Below, in pieces: positions 8,880-16,746 of a stretch of 64,000 nucleotides of DNA. The DNA is taken from assembly GCF_900166625.1 (NCBI RefSeq), contig NZ_LT800499.1, positions 3,669,213 through 3,733,212 of the forward strand, read 5' to 3'. Source of the DNA: Halobacillus massiliensis (lineage in GTDB: Bacteria > Bacillota > Bacilli > Bacillales > Halobacillaceae). The notes beneath the pieces are model-generated. The model saw nothing but the letters and a program-made list of their open reading frames with translations. It did not search any database and was not told the DNA's origin. The number at the start of each line of letters is the position of its first letter. Position 1 is the first letter of the stretch. Position numbers and translations under genes: made by a program.

Positions 8880-9413
8880 ATGAAGCCCGAATATTATATA
8901 AAGCCGGAAGTAACACGTGAAGAAGCTGTATGTAGAATCAGCGAGCATATGTCGAATAAACTAATAAAGATAATAAAAAGGAGACAGAAGCTTGTTTCCA
9001 TGGAACTAGTCTATCTCCCCTTCTGGTGCTACGAATATACTCTAAATACCTCTTCCCTTAAGGAAGAGATTAGAGGGAAAATCGCTATTGAAACGATTGC
9101 AAAAACACCGGCAATTCTTCCAAGCAGCTATCCTCTTGAGCCTTTAAATGAAGAGGTTAACAAACTGGCTGTCATTGGGCAGGAAGATCAAGAAGCGGCG
9201 CGAAAGGCCATTTACTGGGAAGCCTTTAATAAGGAAAAACGAAAAAAGTCAATAGACCTTACACTACATTCCTCGTGGATTCTCTATATGCCTTACTGGA
9301 TTGGTTATCTGGAGGGTAAAACCTATGAGATTCTTCCTGTTGACGGTGTTTCAGGCAGGCTTGATTTTACAGTGAAAGATGCTTTCTTAAAGATATTTAG
9401 TGAAGCGGGATAA
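8880..9413 (+). CDS. Conserved protein of unknown function in the polyol operon
   Basis: 177 residues; I do not recognise the family. The ATG at 8880 is preferred over the in-frame GTG at 8871 because GAAGGAG lies at the right distance before the ATG and overlaps the GTG. The protein has no signal peptide and no clear membrane helix. It is rich in aromatic residues in two short blocks (YLPFWCYEYTL near residue 45, WILYMPYWIGYLEG near residue 140), which look like repeated elements of one fold. It lies 22 bases after the symporter, at the end of the operon, and may serve that transporter or pathway. Confidence 0.7.
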   Translation: MKPEYYIKPEVTREEAVCRISEHMSNKLIKIIKRRQKLVSMELVYLPFWCYEYTLNTSSLKEEIRGKIAIETIAKTPAILPSSYPLEPLNEEVNKLAVIGQEDQEAARKAIYWEAFNKEKRKKSIDLTLHSSWILYMPYWIGYLEGKTYEILPVDGVSGRLDFTVKDAFLKIFSEAG

Positions 9414-9419
9414 CTTTTC

Positions 9420-9530
9420 ACAGTGAGCCGGTGAGCTAGCTTGTTGCACTCACGGATCTCACCATAGAACTAACTTCCTGCAAGAGTCTCGCCATTTTCT
9501 CGCTTTTTCTCAATAGTAATAGAGAAAGAA
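9420..9530. repeat. Partial, decayed copy of the intergenic structured repeat
   Basis: The stretch with GCCGGTGAGCTAGCT, CGGATCTCACC and GAGTCTCGCCATTT matches the first module of the complete copy at 9559-9669, with several substitutions and a lost left end. It directly precedes the composite element at 9532-9915. Confidence 0.75.
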
Positions 9531-9531
9531 C

Positions 9532-9915
9532 AGTTCCGTTTATCTCGTGTGGAGAAACGAGGCTGGGAAATAGCTCGCTTTCCGCGGGGAGCCGGTGAGC
9601 TAGCTCGTTCCACTCGCGGATCTCACCTTGGCTCTATCTCCCTGCAGGAGTCTCGCCATTTCGAGCAGCTTTATCATTGATGGTATAAACAGAACGCTGT
9701 AATTTCAGCAACCGCTCTAAAGGAAATAGTCTTCTCTTACTCAATGTTCCGTTACTCCAAATAACATAAAGGGCCAGGGGAAACGGCGAGACTCCTATGG
9801 GAGAATAGAACATGGTGAGATCCCGGAAGGCTTTAGCCTGAGGAAGCTCACCGTTCGCCCATGGAAAGCGAGTCTTTCCCCAGGCCCGGGTCTCTATATT
9901 CAGATAAACGGAACT
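9532..9915. repeat. Composite structured intergenic repeat with 14-bp terminal inverted repeats
   Basis: 384 bases bounded by the perfect inverted pair AGTTCCGTTTATCT (9532-9545) and AGATAAACGGAACT (9902-9915). It holds two modules in opposite orientation. Module 1 starts GAGGCTGGGAAAT at 9559. Module 2 runs 9771-9887, bounded by GGGCCAGGGGAAA and TTTCCCCAGGCCC. Each is rich in short palindromes (GAGCTAGCTC, CTCCCTGCAGGAG). A colinear copy lies at 36486-36805. This resembles the abundant non-coding repeats of Bacillaceae intergenic regions. No convincing coding potential was seen. The rest of the gap to 10102 holds only a decayed fragment (about 9940-10010) and a terminator. Confidence 0.85.
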
Positions 9916-10050
9916 CTCTTCCCCTTTAATCGAGAATCAAAAAGCTTCCTTGGGAACACAGAGAAGGGTGAGCCTACGGAAGGCGTCAAGCGTGAGGAAA
10001 CTACCGTTGTAAAATGAACTACTCTCTCCTTAAAAAAATAAATTCCAACA

Positions 10051-10085
10051 AAAAGGCTGGCGAGTGTATCCTCGCCAGCCCTTTT
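10051..10085 (-). terminator. Rho-independent terminator of the aldo/keto reductase gene
   Basis: GGCTGGCGAG and CTCGCCAGCC form a 10-bp stem with a 6-base loop. On the minus strand it is followed by a T run. Confidence 0.9.
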
Positions 10086-10102
10086 AAATGTCAGTTGGAA
10101 CT

Positions 10103-11020
10103 CTAAGGCAGGTCGTTCCCTGCCGAACGGTAAAGCTCATACCATTCTTCTCTTGTAAGCTCAACATCAGAAGCTTTAACAATATCTTGCAGCCGTTTTG
10201 GATTCATCGTCCCGACCACTGGCTGAATATTGGCTGGATGTCTTAATATCCATGCTGTCGCAATTGCGGTATCTGTAACACCTTTAGCTTCAGCAATTTC
10301 CTTCAGCTTTGCATTTACTTCCGGAAACTCCTTATTTCCAATAAATGGACCTTCAATCATCCCATGCTGGAATGGAGACCATGCCTGGATCGTTATATCA
10401 TTTAGCCGACAATATTCAAGGACCCCGTTGTCACGGACGACGGCCGGCTCATTCATCATGTTAACGTTAAATCCGGCATCTATCATTGGCGTATGTACAA
10501 GACTTAACTGAAGCTGATTTACAATAAGATCCTCATTAAAATACTTTTTAAGCAGCTCAATCTGTATTGGATTCTGGTTGCTGACGCCAAAGTGTCTGAC
10601 TTTACCGCTTTCTTTTAATTCAGTAAAAGCCTCAGCTACTTCCTCAGGCTCCATCAATGTATCCGGGCGGTGGAGCAGCAGGCTGTCCACATAATCTGTT
10701 TTTAAACGGCGGAGGCTGTCTTCCACTGATTGTAAAATATGCTCTTTTGAGAAATCGAAAAATCCGTCGCGAATGCCGCACTTCGTTTGCAGCTTCATTT
10801 TCTCCCTGAGATCATCATTCATAGAAATGGCATCCGCAAATACCTCCTCGGACTTTCCTTTTCCGTAAATATCCGCATGATCGAATAAATCTACGCCTAG
10901 TTCTAACGCATTTTCGATAACATAAGCAGCATCTTTTTTATCAAGTTCACTGATCCGCATGCATCCTAAAGAAATTTCCCCAACTTCCAAATCACTTTTG
11001 CCTAATTTAAGATTTTTCAA
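10103..11020 (-). CDS. Aldo/keto reductase, YdhF-like
   Basis: 305 residues, a full-length (beta/alpha)8 NADPH-dependent reductase. The tetrad can be placed: Asp and Tyr in LFDHADIYG (near residues 45-51), Lys in LQTKCG (near 79) and His in LLLHRPD (near 118). The closest characterised relatives by overall pattern are YdhF-type enzymes that reduce aldehydes and ketones; the physiological substrate is unknown. It stands alone, with its own terminator and flanked by an intergenic repeat. Confidence 0.88.
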   Translation of the reverse strand: MKNLKLGKSDLEVGEISLGCMRISELDKKDAAYVIENALELGVDLFDHADIYGKGKSEEVFADAISMNDDLREKMKLQTKCGIRDGFFDFSKEHILQSVEDSLRRLKTDYVDSLLLHRPDTLMEPEEVAEAFTELKESGKVRHFGVSNQNPIQIELLKKYFNEDLIVNQLQLSLVHTPMIDAGFNVNMMNEPAVVRDNGVLEYCRLNDITIQAWSPFQHGMIEGPFIGNKEFPEVNAKLKEIAEAKGVTDTAIATAWILRHPANIQPVVGTMNPKRLQDIVKASDVELTREEWYELYRSAGNDLP

Positions 11021-11149
11021 GCCACAGCACCTCTTCCTCTTTTTTTCTATCCTATCACATGAAAGCCTTAAGTCCTTTCTATTTGCATGGGACTTCCTCT
11101 CTTTTTCATAAAATTGAAAAGGATATGGCCCTAAGAAAGGGGGGGAGCT

Positions 11150-12352
11150 ATGAAGAAAGTGGTTAAAATAGGAGCTGTTTATCCTCTAAGTGGTTCGCTT
11201 TCATCGATTGGGGAAGATATTAAGAAAGCATTACTCTTAGCACAGGACATTTCCAATCATTCGAAACAGCTGCCCGAAGGACTGGATACATTAAACTGCT
11301 TTACCTCCACTAAATATAAGATTGAACTCGTCTTTGGGGATTCACAGGGTGATCCCGTGATCGGAGTTCAAGAAGCAAGACGTTTAATCAGCGAGGAAGG
11401 AGTCTCTGCCCTGATCGGCGCTTATCAGAGCAGTGTCACGGATGCCACTTCTCTGCTTGCGGAAACACTGGAAATCCCTTACGTGAACCCTGAATCTTCT
11501 GCTCCAACTTTAACTCAGCGCGGGCTTAAGTGGTTCTTCAGAACTGGAGCAGATGATGTCTTATATACACGTCTGATGTTTGAATTGTTCCGTTTTTTAA
11601 AAGATGTGCAAGGACAGGATCTTTCAACATTCGGCATCCTATCTGAAGGATCTGAATTCGGACTTGAGGCATCAGCTGTTGAAATAGCTGATGTGAAGGG
11701 GTTTGGAGGGGAAGTTACAGCTTTTGAACCATACAGTACGCCTTCTTCTCTTGAGGCTGCGATCTTGCGAATCCTTCGTGCAAATCCTCAGGTTGTTTTA
11801 GCCCAGCAGTTTTTAAGCGACGCAATAATGACGGTTACTACATTAAAAGCTGTCAATTGGTTTCCTGATGGTTTTGTCGTTCAAAACGCCGGCTACGTCA
11901 TTCCTGAATTTCTTGAAACCGTCGGTAATGATGGAAACTATATCATAAGCCGCGCTTCCTGGGCGCTGGGACTTGGAAAATTCAAACCTATAGTAACAGA
12001 GGTTAACAGACTTTATAAAAAGCGTTATCAAGAAAATATGAATGAAACGAATGCCCGAAGTTTTACAGGGATGATGGTGCTGATTGATGGGATTAACCGG
12101 GCTGGAAGTCAAAACCCTTATAAAATAAGAAGAGCATTAAGGCTTACTAATATTCCTGGCAGTCAATTAATCATGCCATGGCAAGGAGTTCGTTTTAATG
12201 AGGAAGGACAGAATATCCTCGCGGACGGGCTGCTTGTACAAATCTTAAATCAGAAATACCGGATAATCTGGCCGCTTCATTTCAAAGAAAAAAATGTAGT
12301 ATGGCCGGCACCCTCCTGGGAGGAGAGAGGTATAAAAAAAACCAGGGCTTAA
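11150..12352 (+). CDS. Periplasmic-binding-protein fold, Leu/Ile/Val (type I) family, without signal peptide
   Basis: 400 residues of the Peripla_BP_6 family that serves branched-chain amino acid, urea or amide ABC transporters. The core starts at residue 5 (KIGAVYPLSGSLSSIG) and is complete to about residue 385. There is no hydrophobic signal sequence and no lipobox, and no permease or ATPase gene is adjacent. The ATG is preceded by a G-rich site (AAAGGGGGGGAGCT), and the upstream DNA does not encode a signal peptide in any frame that I can find. It may be a cytoplasmic sensor of this fold or a relic of a transporter. Confidence 0.8.
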   Translation: MKKVVKIGAVYPLSGSLSSIGEDIKKALLLAQDISNHSKQLPEGLDTLNCFTSTKYKIELVFGDSQGDPVIGVQEARRLISEEGVSALIGAYQSSVTDATSLLAETLEIPYVNPESSAPTLTQRGLKWFFRTGADDVLYTRLMFELFRFLKDVQGQDLSTFGILSEGSEFGLEASAVEIADVKGFGGEVTAFEPYSTPSSLEAAILRILRANPQVVLAQQFLSDAIMTVTTLKAVNWFPDGFVVQNAGYVIPEFLETVGNDGNYIISRASWALGLGKFKPIVTEVNRLYKKRYQENMNETNARSFTGMMVLIDGINRAGSQNPYKIRRALRLTNIPGSQLIMPWQGVRFNEEGQNILADGLLVQILNQKYRIIWPLHFKEKNVVWPAPSWEERGIKKTRA

Positions 12353-12367
12353 TTACAGCCCTGGTTT
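12339..12367. terminator. Bidirectional terminator between convergent genes
   Basis: AAACCAGGGC and GCCCTGGTTT form a perfect stem with a 9-base loop, with A and T runs at the two sides. It overlaps the stop codon region of the binding-protein gene and ends just before the convergent lipoprotein gene. Confidence 0.85.
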
Positions 12368-12381
12368 CATCTTTGAAATTT

Positions 12382-13170
12382 TTAAATGTGAACTTCCACG
12401 TCACCTTTTTCTCGAAGGTCTTTAACCATTTTCTGAACAGCTTCTCCTTCTTTTTGATTCTTCAACTGCTGTTCGATTTGAGGCTTGGCCTCTTCATAGG
12501 AAGGAACTTCCCCAGCTCCTTCGCCTTTACCTTCACTTTCACTAGCTGCTTTTTCCTGCTGAGCTTTCATTTGCTCATACATTTCCTTCATTTCTTCTTC
12601 ACTAGGTTCCGTATCACCAGCTTCTTCTGCTACAAGCTGGTCCACTTTCACCTGCTTTTCAATCTGTGCCATTACTTCTTTTTCCTCCATGCCCTGTTCT
12701 TTCAGAGCAGCTAAGAAGTCATCTGGAGATTCCATTTGGTTCATTTTTGCTAATTCTTCAAGTGATTTCTGCTTCTCTTCTTCTGAAGCTTCATATCCCT
12801 TATTATTAGCTTCCTGGATGAGCAATTCCTGGCCTACGAGAGACTCAGCCACTTGTTTTTTAATCTCATCCTGATTTACCTCTTGGCCAGTCATTTGCAT
12901 CTGCATTGCCATCTGCTGGAATTGAGGTTCATAAGTTTCTGTGAATTCATTCTTATCTATTTTTTCACCATTCACTTCAGCAACGACATCGGGGATACCC
13001 TCAAGATCGGGCTCAGGAAGCTCCTGCTGTTCCCCGCCTTGTGCGGATTCTTCTTGTTTTGCCTGTTCTTTCTCTTTGCTTTCTTTTGATGATTCCTCAT
13101 CATTATTACACGCTGCCAACAGCGCTACGAGAGCTGCAAGCAGTAAACTTACTAACCATTTTTTATTCAA
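12382..13170 (-). CDS. SurA_N-domain lipoprotein (PrsA-like chaperone without the parvulin domain)
   Basis: 262 residues from a TTG start at 13170, which is preceded by AGAAAGGGG. Starting there gives a clean lipoprotein signal (KKWLVSLLLAALVALLAAC, lipobox LAAC), whereas the longer in-frame start adds 39 unrelated residues. After an acidic linker comes a SurA N-terminal type chaperone domain (VVAEVNGEKIDKNEF, residues about 55-235), rich in Met and Gln. The parvulin prolyl-isomerase domain of PrsA is missing, so it is probably a membrane-anchored folding helper without isomerase activity. Confidence 0.85.
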   Translation of the reverse strand: MNKKWLVSLLLAALVALLAACNNDEESSKESKEKEQAKQEESAQGGEQQELPEPDLEGIPDVVAEVNGEKIDKNEFTETYEPQFQQMAMQMQMTGQEVNQDEIKKQVAESLVGQELLIQEANNKGYEASEEEKQKSLEELAKMNQMESPDDFLAALKEQGMEEKEVMAQIEKQVKVDQLVAEEAGDTEPSEEEMKEMYEQMKAQQEKAASESEGKGEGAGEVPSYEEAKPQIEQQLKNQKEGEAVQKMVKDLREKGDVEVHI

Positions 13171-13351
13171 AGGTATTTCCCCTTTCTTTTTCGATAGTAG
13201 TTGCATTGTAACATCAGATTCCATTTCCTCAAACATGTCATTTTGTGGAATACCCAGCTTGTAAATTATCCATCCCTTGTCCTGCAAGGGGTCAGAGCAT
13301 AATTAAGCCTTGCTTATTACAAATGTAGAATTTTTGTGTAAACTTTCTCAC

Positions 13352-14722
13352 TTAATAAAACTGCAAGGTAAGCAATGAAACAAGGACGCCTATAAACCCA
13401 TAAATCAGACTATATGGCAGATTGGTTAAAACAATTCGATAAGGATTTACTCTTAGCCTAACCGATGTCATCGTTATTATAAGTCCATAAGGAGCTGACG
13501 AAACTGTAGCGATTGCGCAGCTTGCAAGCAGCACGGTCAATGTAACAGTTGGCATAGTCTCCATAAGAAGGCCTGTAATCCCTCCAAAGATCCCCATAAC
13601 AGCCAGTGGATGTATGCCTAATAAAGTCATCACAAGGAATGTAAATTGAATAAACAGCATGATGAGCAGCGGATGTCCATCCAAGGCTACGATTGGTTGT
13701 TGAAGGTAATCTAAATAAGGAGAAACGTTAAGCGACTCGGTAAAAAAAGATAAAGGAACTAACAAAACAATAAAATTGCTTAAGTGGTTAGTCTGACTGA
13801 CCCATGAGGGCCATCCGAGTTTAAGAAAGCTTTTACTTCGTTTCATTATAACAGCCCATATCCACGCAAATGGAAAAATCGTTATAGTTACAGCAAATAG
13901 AAAATCAAATTGCAGCACATTAGCCACAAAGACGACAGCGGCCAGGAAAAGCACCAGTCCTGTAATAAATGCAGCAAGTTTCTTCTTAGGCACGGATTGA
14001 CCAGGCCGGGAAGTTGAAGATTCCTCCAGCCACTCATTCCGAAACCTCCACTTTCCGATACTTGCATCCACTATAAACCCAAGAACTGCTATAAGAATCA
14101 TCCAGGGCAAAATCGAAAGAAAGTTTACTCCCGTTACAAAAACTGCAGTAACTAGTAATACTTCTAGAGGACTCCATGGGAGCGCCATCGAATAACCTCT
14201 TAAGGTCGTAAGAAAAATGAATCGGTTTCGCACTTTTCCGGGTAGTGTCTTTAATTGATTAACCAATAAATCCTGAGAAATAATAACCGATGTTAAATTT
14301 AGAAAAGCTGCAAGCGAAACCATTGTGGCCTGGCTGCGTACATATAGTGAGCCAAGTGACTGCCTGCCGCTCGAACCTAAAAGCCCCTGTAGAAGCTGGT
14401 TATATCTGCCTGCTTTTACGACACTGTTCATCCAGGGAAGCATGGAAATTAAAAACAACAGCCCTATATTTTCTGCAAAGAATCCCGGTATGGATGTGAG
14501 AGATTCACTGCTCGAGGAAAAAAAGAAAATTCCGGCCGATAACAGAATTACACCGATGATCTTAAACACCCTATCAGCCAGAGCAAAGTTAAGCACAACC
14601 ATAACCATTCCCAACGCCCCTATCAGCGCTATAAGAACAGGATGTGGCCAAAAAACGTGGAGGATAAATAAAAGAAAAACAAAGGCATTAAAAAAGTAGA
14701 GATGATTTCGTATATATGACAA
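13352..14722 (-). CDS. Polytopic membrane protein of unknown function
   Basis: 456 residues with roughly 11-12 hydrophobic segments. The TTG at 14722 is chosen because GGAGG lies 8-9 bases upstream. It resembles the other large membrane protein of this window (22168-23577) over its whole length, for example GIHPLAVMGIFGGI against GIGPLPVLVLVGGV, so the two are paralogs. The two-half layout with a central charged loop (near residue 235) suggests a secondary transporter, but no substrate can be named. It diverges from the LytTR operon. Confidence 0.75.
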   Translation of the reverse strand: MSYIRNHLYFFNAFVFLLFILHVFWPHPVLIALIGALGMVMVVLNFALADRVFKIIGVILLSAGIFFFSSSSESLTSIPGFFAENIGLLFLISMLPWMNSVVKAGRYNQLLQGLLGSSGRQSLGSLYVRSQATMVSLAAFLNLTSVIISQDLLVNQLKTLPGKVRNRFIFLTTLRGYSMALPWSPLEVLLVTAVFVTGVNFLSILPWMILIAVLGFIVDASIGKWRFRNEWLEESSTSRPGQSVPKKKLAAFITGLVLFLAAVVFVANVLQFDFLFAVTITIFPFAWIWAVIMKRSKSFLKLGWPSWVSQTNHLSNFIVLLVPLSFFTESLNVSPYLDYLQQPIVALDGHPLLIMLFIQFTFLVMTLLGIHPLAVMGIFGGITGLLMETMPTVTLTVLLASCAIATVSSAPYGLIITMTSVRLRVNPYRIVLTNLPYSLIYGFIGVLVSLLTLQFY

Positions 14723-14877
14723 CCATAATCCTCCTTCATACAGACCGAGTGCCTATCTGTAACGATTTCAAGATGAACTCATCGTACCGATAAACCGATT
14801 TATTTTCAAGAAACGTGCAAGATGGACAACGGTTTTGGCATCTTACCCTTCCCATCCTGCGTGTTGCCTTACAGTCG

Positions 14878-14906
14878 GTGACATTTGAATATAAGCGATC
14901 TATACT
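14878..14906 (+). promoter_or_regulatory. Sigma-A promoter of the LytTR-ABC operon
   Basis: GTGACA (14878-14883), a 17-base spacer and TATACT (14901-14906), with one mismatch in each box. AAAGGAGG follows at 14926-14933, just before the LytTR start. Confidence 0.75.
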
Positions 14907-14944
14907 ATTTTTATAAGCCTCATACAAAGGAGGATTCATATTGA

Positions 14945-15403
14945 ATGAAAATTTTACTCGACGTTAATTCCCATCACGAAGAAACAACGGTAACGATCCA
15001 CTGTAAAGAATTAAACCCATCCATCCAGGAAATCCTCGAATATCTCAACAAGACGGAAACTGATCTTATCGTTGGAAAAGATGGAGAGAAACAGCATCTA
15101 ATCAAGCCGGAGGACGTTCATTACTTCCGCACAGAAGGAGACATTGTAACAGCAGCCACTTCTAAAGGGGCTTTCAAAATAAAAGAAAAGCTGTATGAGC
15201 TCGAACAATCGCTTTCCTCTCGCAGGTTCATCAGGATCTCTAAGTCTGTCATCGCCAATTTATATGCCATGAGTCACTTTGAGCCATCGTTTAATGGAAC
15301 ACTGTGTGTTCATTTTAAGTCTGGTGAAAAGGAATATGCTTCAAGGCACTATGTAAGCAAAATAAAAGAAACGTTAAAAATGAACAGGAGGGGCAGCAAA
15401 TGA
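14945..15403 (+). CDS. LytTR-family DNA-binding regulator
   Basis: 152 residues. The LytTR DNA-binding domain lies in residues about 50-145 (EDVHYFRTEGDIVTAATSKG, RRFIRISKSVIANL), preceded by a short N-terminal region instead of a receiver domain. Such stand-alone regulators usually sit with a membrane protein that holds them inactive, as in the streptococcal HdrRM/BrsRM systems. The next gene, overlapping by 4 bases, encodes a small DUF3021 membrane protein, and an ABC exporter follows. The cluster is probably autoregulated and answers a membrane-level signal. Confidence 0.87.
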   Translation: MKILLDVNSHHEETTVTIHCKELNPSIQEILEYLNKTETDLIVGKDGEKQHLIKPEDVHYFRTEGDIVTAATSKGAFKIKEKLYELEQSLSSRRFIRISKSVIANLYAMSHFEPSFNGTLCVHFKSGEKEYASRHYVSKIKETLKMNRRGSK

Positions 15404-15816
15404 TGAAGAAATTTTTGTTCAGGAGCCTTATCGGAGTTTTCTTTGGAGCATTCATTACTGTATTTGCTACAAGTGCTTTTATATATTTCGCTGAGCATCC
15501 TTCCATAGACAGCGCGGCTTTTTTAAAAAACGCCTTCGGCTACATTTTTTGCGGCTGGTTGTTTTCTGTCACCCCGCTTTACTTTGAAATTCGTTCGCTC
15601 AGCCTTCCGATGCAGACAGCTTTGCATTTTCTTACAGTTACCACTATATATTTACTGTTAGGACTTGGAATTGGCTGGATTCCCTTTAATTTAAATCACT
15701 TTTTGATTTACCTAGCCATTTCTATAGCTGTCTACACAATCGCATGGATTGGATTCTATCTCTATTTTAAAAAGGAGTCGAAGAGACTTAATAAAGACCT
15801 TGAATGTATTGAATAA
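15400..15816 (+). CDS. DUF3021 membrane protein, probable partner/inhibitor of the LytTR regulator
   Basis: 138 residues with four predicted membrane helices (about residues 8-30, 42-62, 70-92, 98-125) and a charged C-terminal tail. The layout and length fit the DUF3021 family, regularly found after LytTR genes. ATGA overlap with the regulator implies translational coupling. By analogy with LytTR regulatory systems it probably sequesters the regulator at the membrane; this is inference. Confidence 0.8.
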   Translation: MMKKFLFRSLIGVFFGAFITVFATSAFIYFAEHPSIDSAAFLKNAFGYIFCGWLFSVTPLYFEIRSLSLPMQTALHFLTVTTIYLLLGLGIGWIPFNLNHFLIYLAISIAVYTIAWIGFYLYFKKESKRLNKDLECIE

Positions 15817-15834
15817 TGTAAAGGAGGAACCTGT

Positions 15835-16746
15835 ATGGAACAGGTAATTACAGTAAAAAACCTATCGAAAAGCTTTGGCGCTACACAAGCGGTGAAGGAT
15901 CTTTCTTTTTCCGTTTACAGAGGAGAAATATTTGGAATTATTGGTCCAAATGGTGCAGGGAAAACAACCACATTAGAGATTCTGGAAGGAGTTTCTAAGC
16001 CTAATGAAGGTGAGGTTGATGTAATGGGTCTTGTGCCGAGCAGACAGCTGAGCGAACTCAACAAAAAAATCGGTGTTCAATTTCAAGCGACTTCTATTCA
16101 AAAGAAAATGAAAGTCAAAGAAGCATTGGACCTTTTTTCATCCTTTTATAAAAAATCTACCCAGAAGAAGTATTTTATCGAACTTCTTGGATTAAATGAA
16201 AAACTCAATGTTAGATTTGAAGATTTATCCGGCGGCTGGAAGCAGCGGGTAACACTTGCTCTGGCTACACTGCATGAACCTGAAATCTTATTCCTCGATG
16301 AACCAAGCATGGGATTGGATCCTTCGGCTCGTCGGGAAATGTGGTCACTGATTCAGTTATTACGAGACCGCGGATGTACGATCGTTGTGACGACTCATTA
16401 TATGGAAGAAGCCGAACAGCTTTGTGACCGTGTAGCTATGATCTACAGCGGCCAGTTAAAAGCTTTAAACACTCCAAAAGAATTACTAAATGACAGTGCA
16501 GCCCGCTGCCTCGTTTTTGAAAGTGAAGCACTCACTTACGAATATTTAATCTCTCTTCCTAACATCGATCGTGTGGAGCAAAAGGGGAATGTATTTAAAA
16601 TTTTCTGTGAAGACCAGCAAACGACAGCTTATTATATTTTTAGCTACTGTCATGAAAACAACATTGCATTAACCAATTTTACATTTGAAAAAGGTTCTCT
16701 CGATGATCTATTTGTTCAATATTTAGAAAAGGAGAAGATCGGATGA
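15835..16746 (+). CDS. ABC transporter ATP-binding protein
   Basis: 303 residues. Walker A is GPNGAGKTT (residues about 38-46), Walker B is ILFLDEPSMGLD, the H-loop is TTHYMEEAEQL. The signature is LSGGW rather than LSGGQ, an unusual but tolerated variant. A C-terminal extension of about 75 residues follows the ATPase core, as in drug or bacteriocin exporters of the CcmA/NatA type. It overlaps the permease gene by 4 bases. With its permease it probably exports a drug, peptide or lipid under LytTR control. Confidence 0.9.
   Translation: MEQVITVKNLSKSFGATQAVKDLSFSVYRGEIFGIIGPNGAGKTTTLEILEGVSKPNEGEVDVMGLVPSRQLSELNKKIGVQFQATSIQKKMKVKEALDLFSSFYKKSTQKKYFIELLGLNEKLNVRFEDLSGGWKQRVTLALATLHEPEILFLDEPSMGLDPSARREMWSLIQLLRDRGCTIVVTTHYMEEAEQLCDRVAMIYSGQLKALNTPKELLNDSAARCLVFESEALTYEYLISLPNIDRVEQKGNVFKIFCEDQQTTAYYIFSYCHENNIALTNFTFEKGSLDDLFVQYLEKEKIG

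Noticed and set aside
9414-10050. CRISPR-like array suspected because of repeated short motifs
   Set aside because: The repeats are inverted modules of a composite element, not evenly spaced direct repeats with spacers.
12301-12714. Long plus-strand frame (137 residues) rich in Phe, opposite the SurA_N lipoprotein
   Set aside because: Antisense shadow of the Lys/Glu-rich real gene; no ribosome-binding site.
14736-14939. 67-residue frame on the minus strand with a CxxC-like pattern between the membrane protein and LytTR genes
   Set aside because: No ribosome-binding site, unusual composition, and it spans the LytTR promoter; more likely chance.
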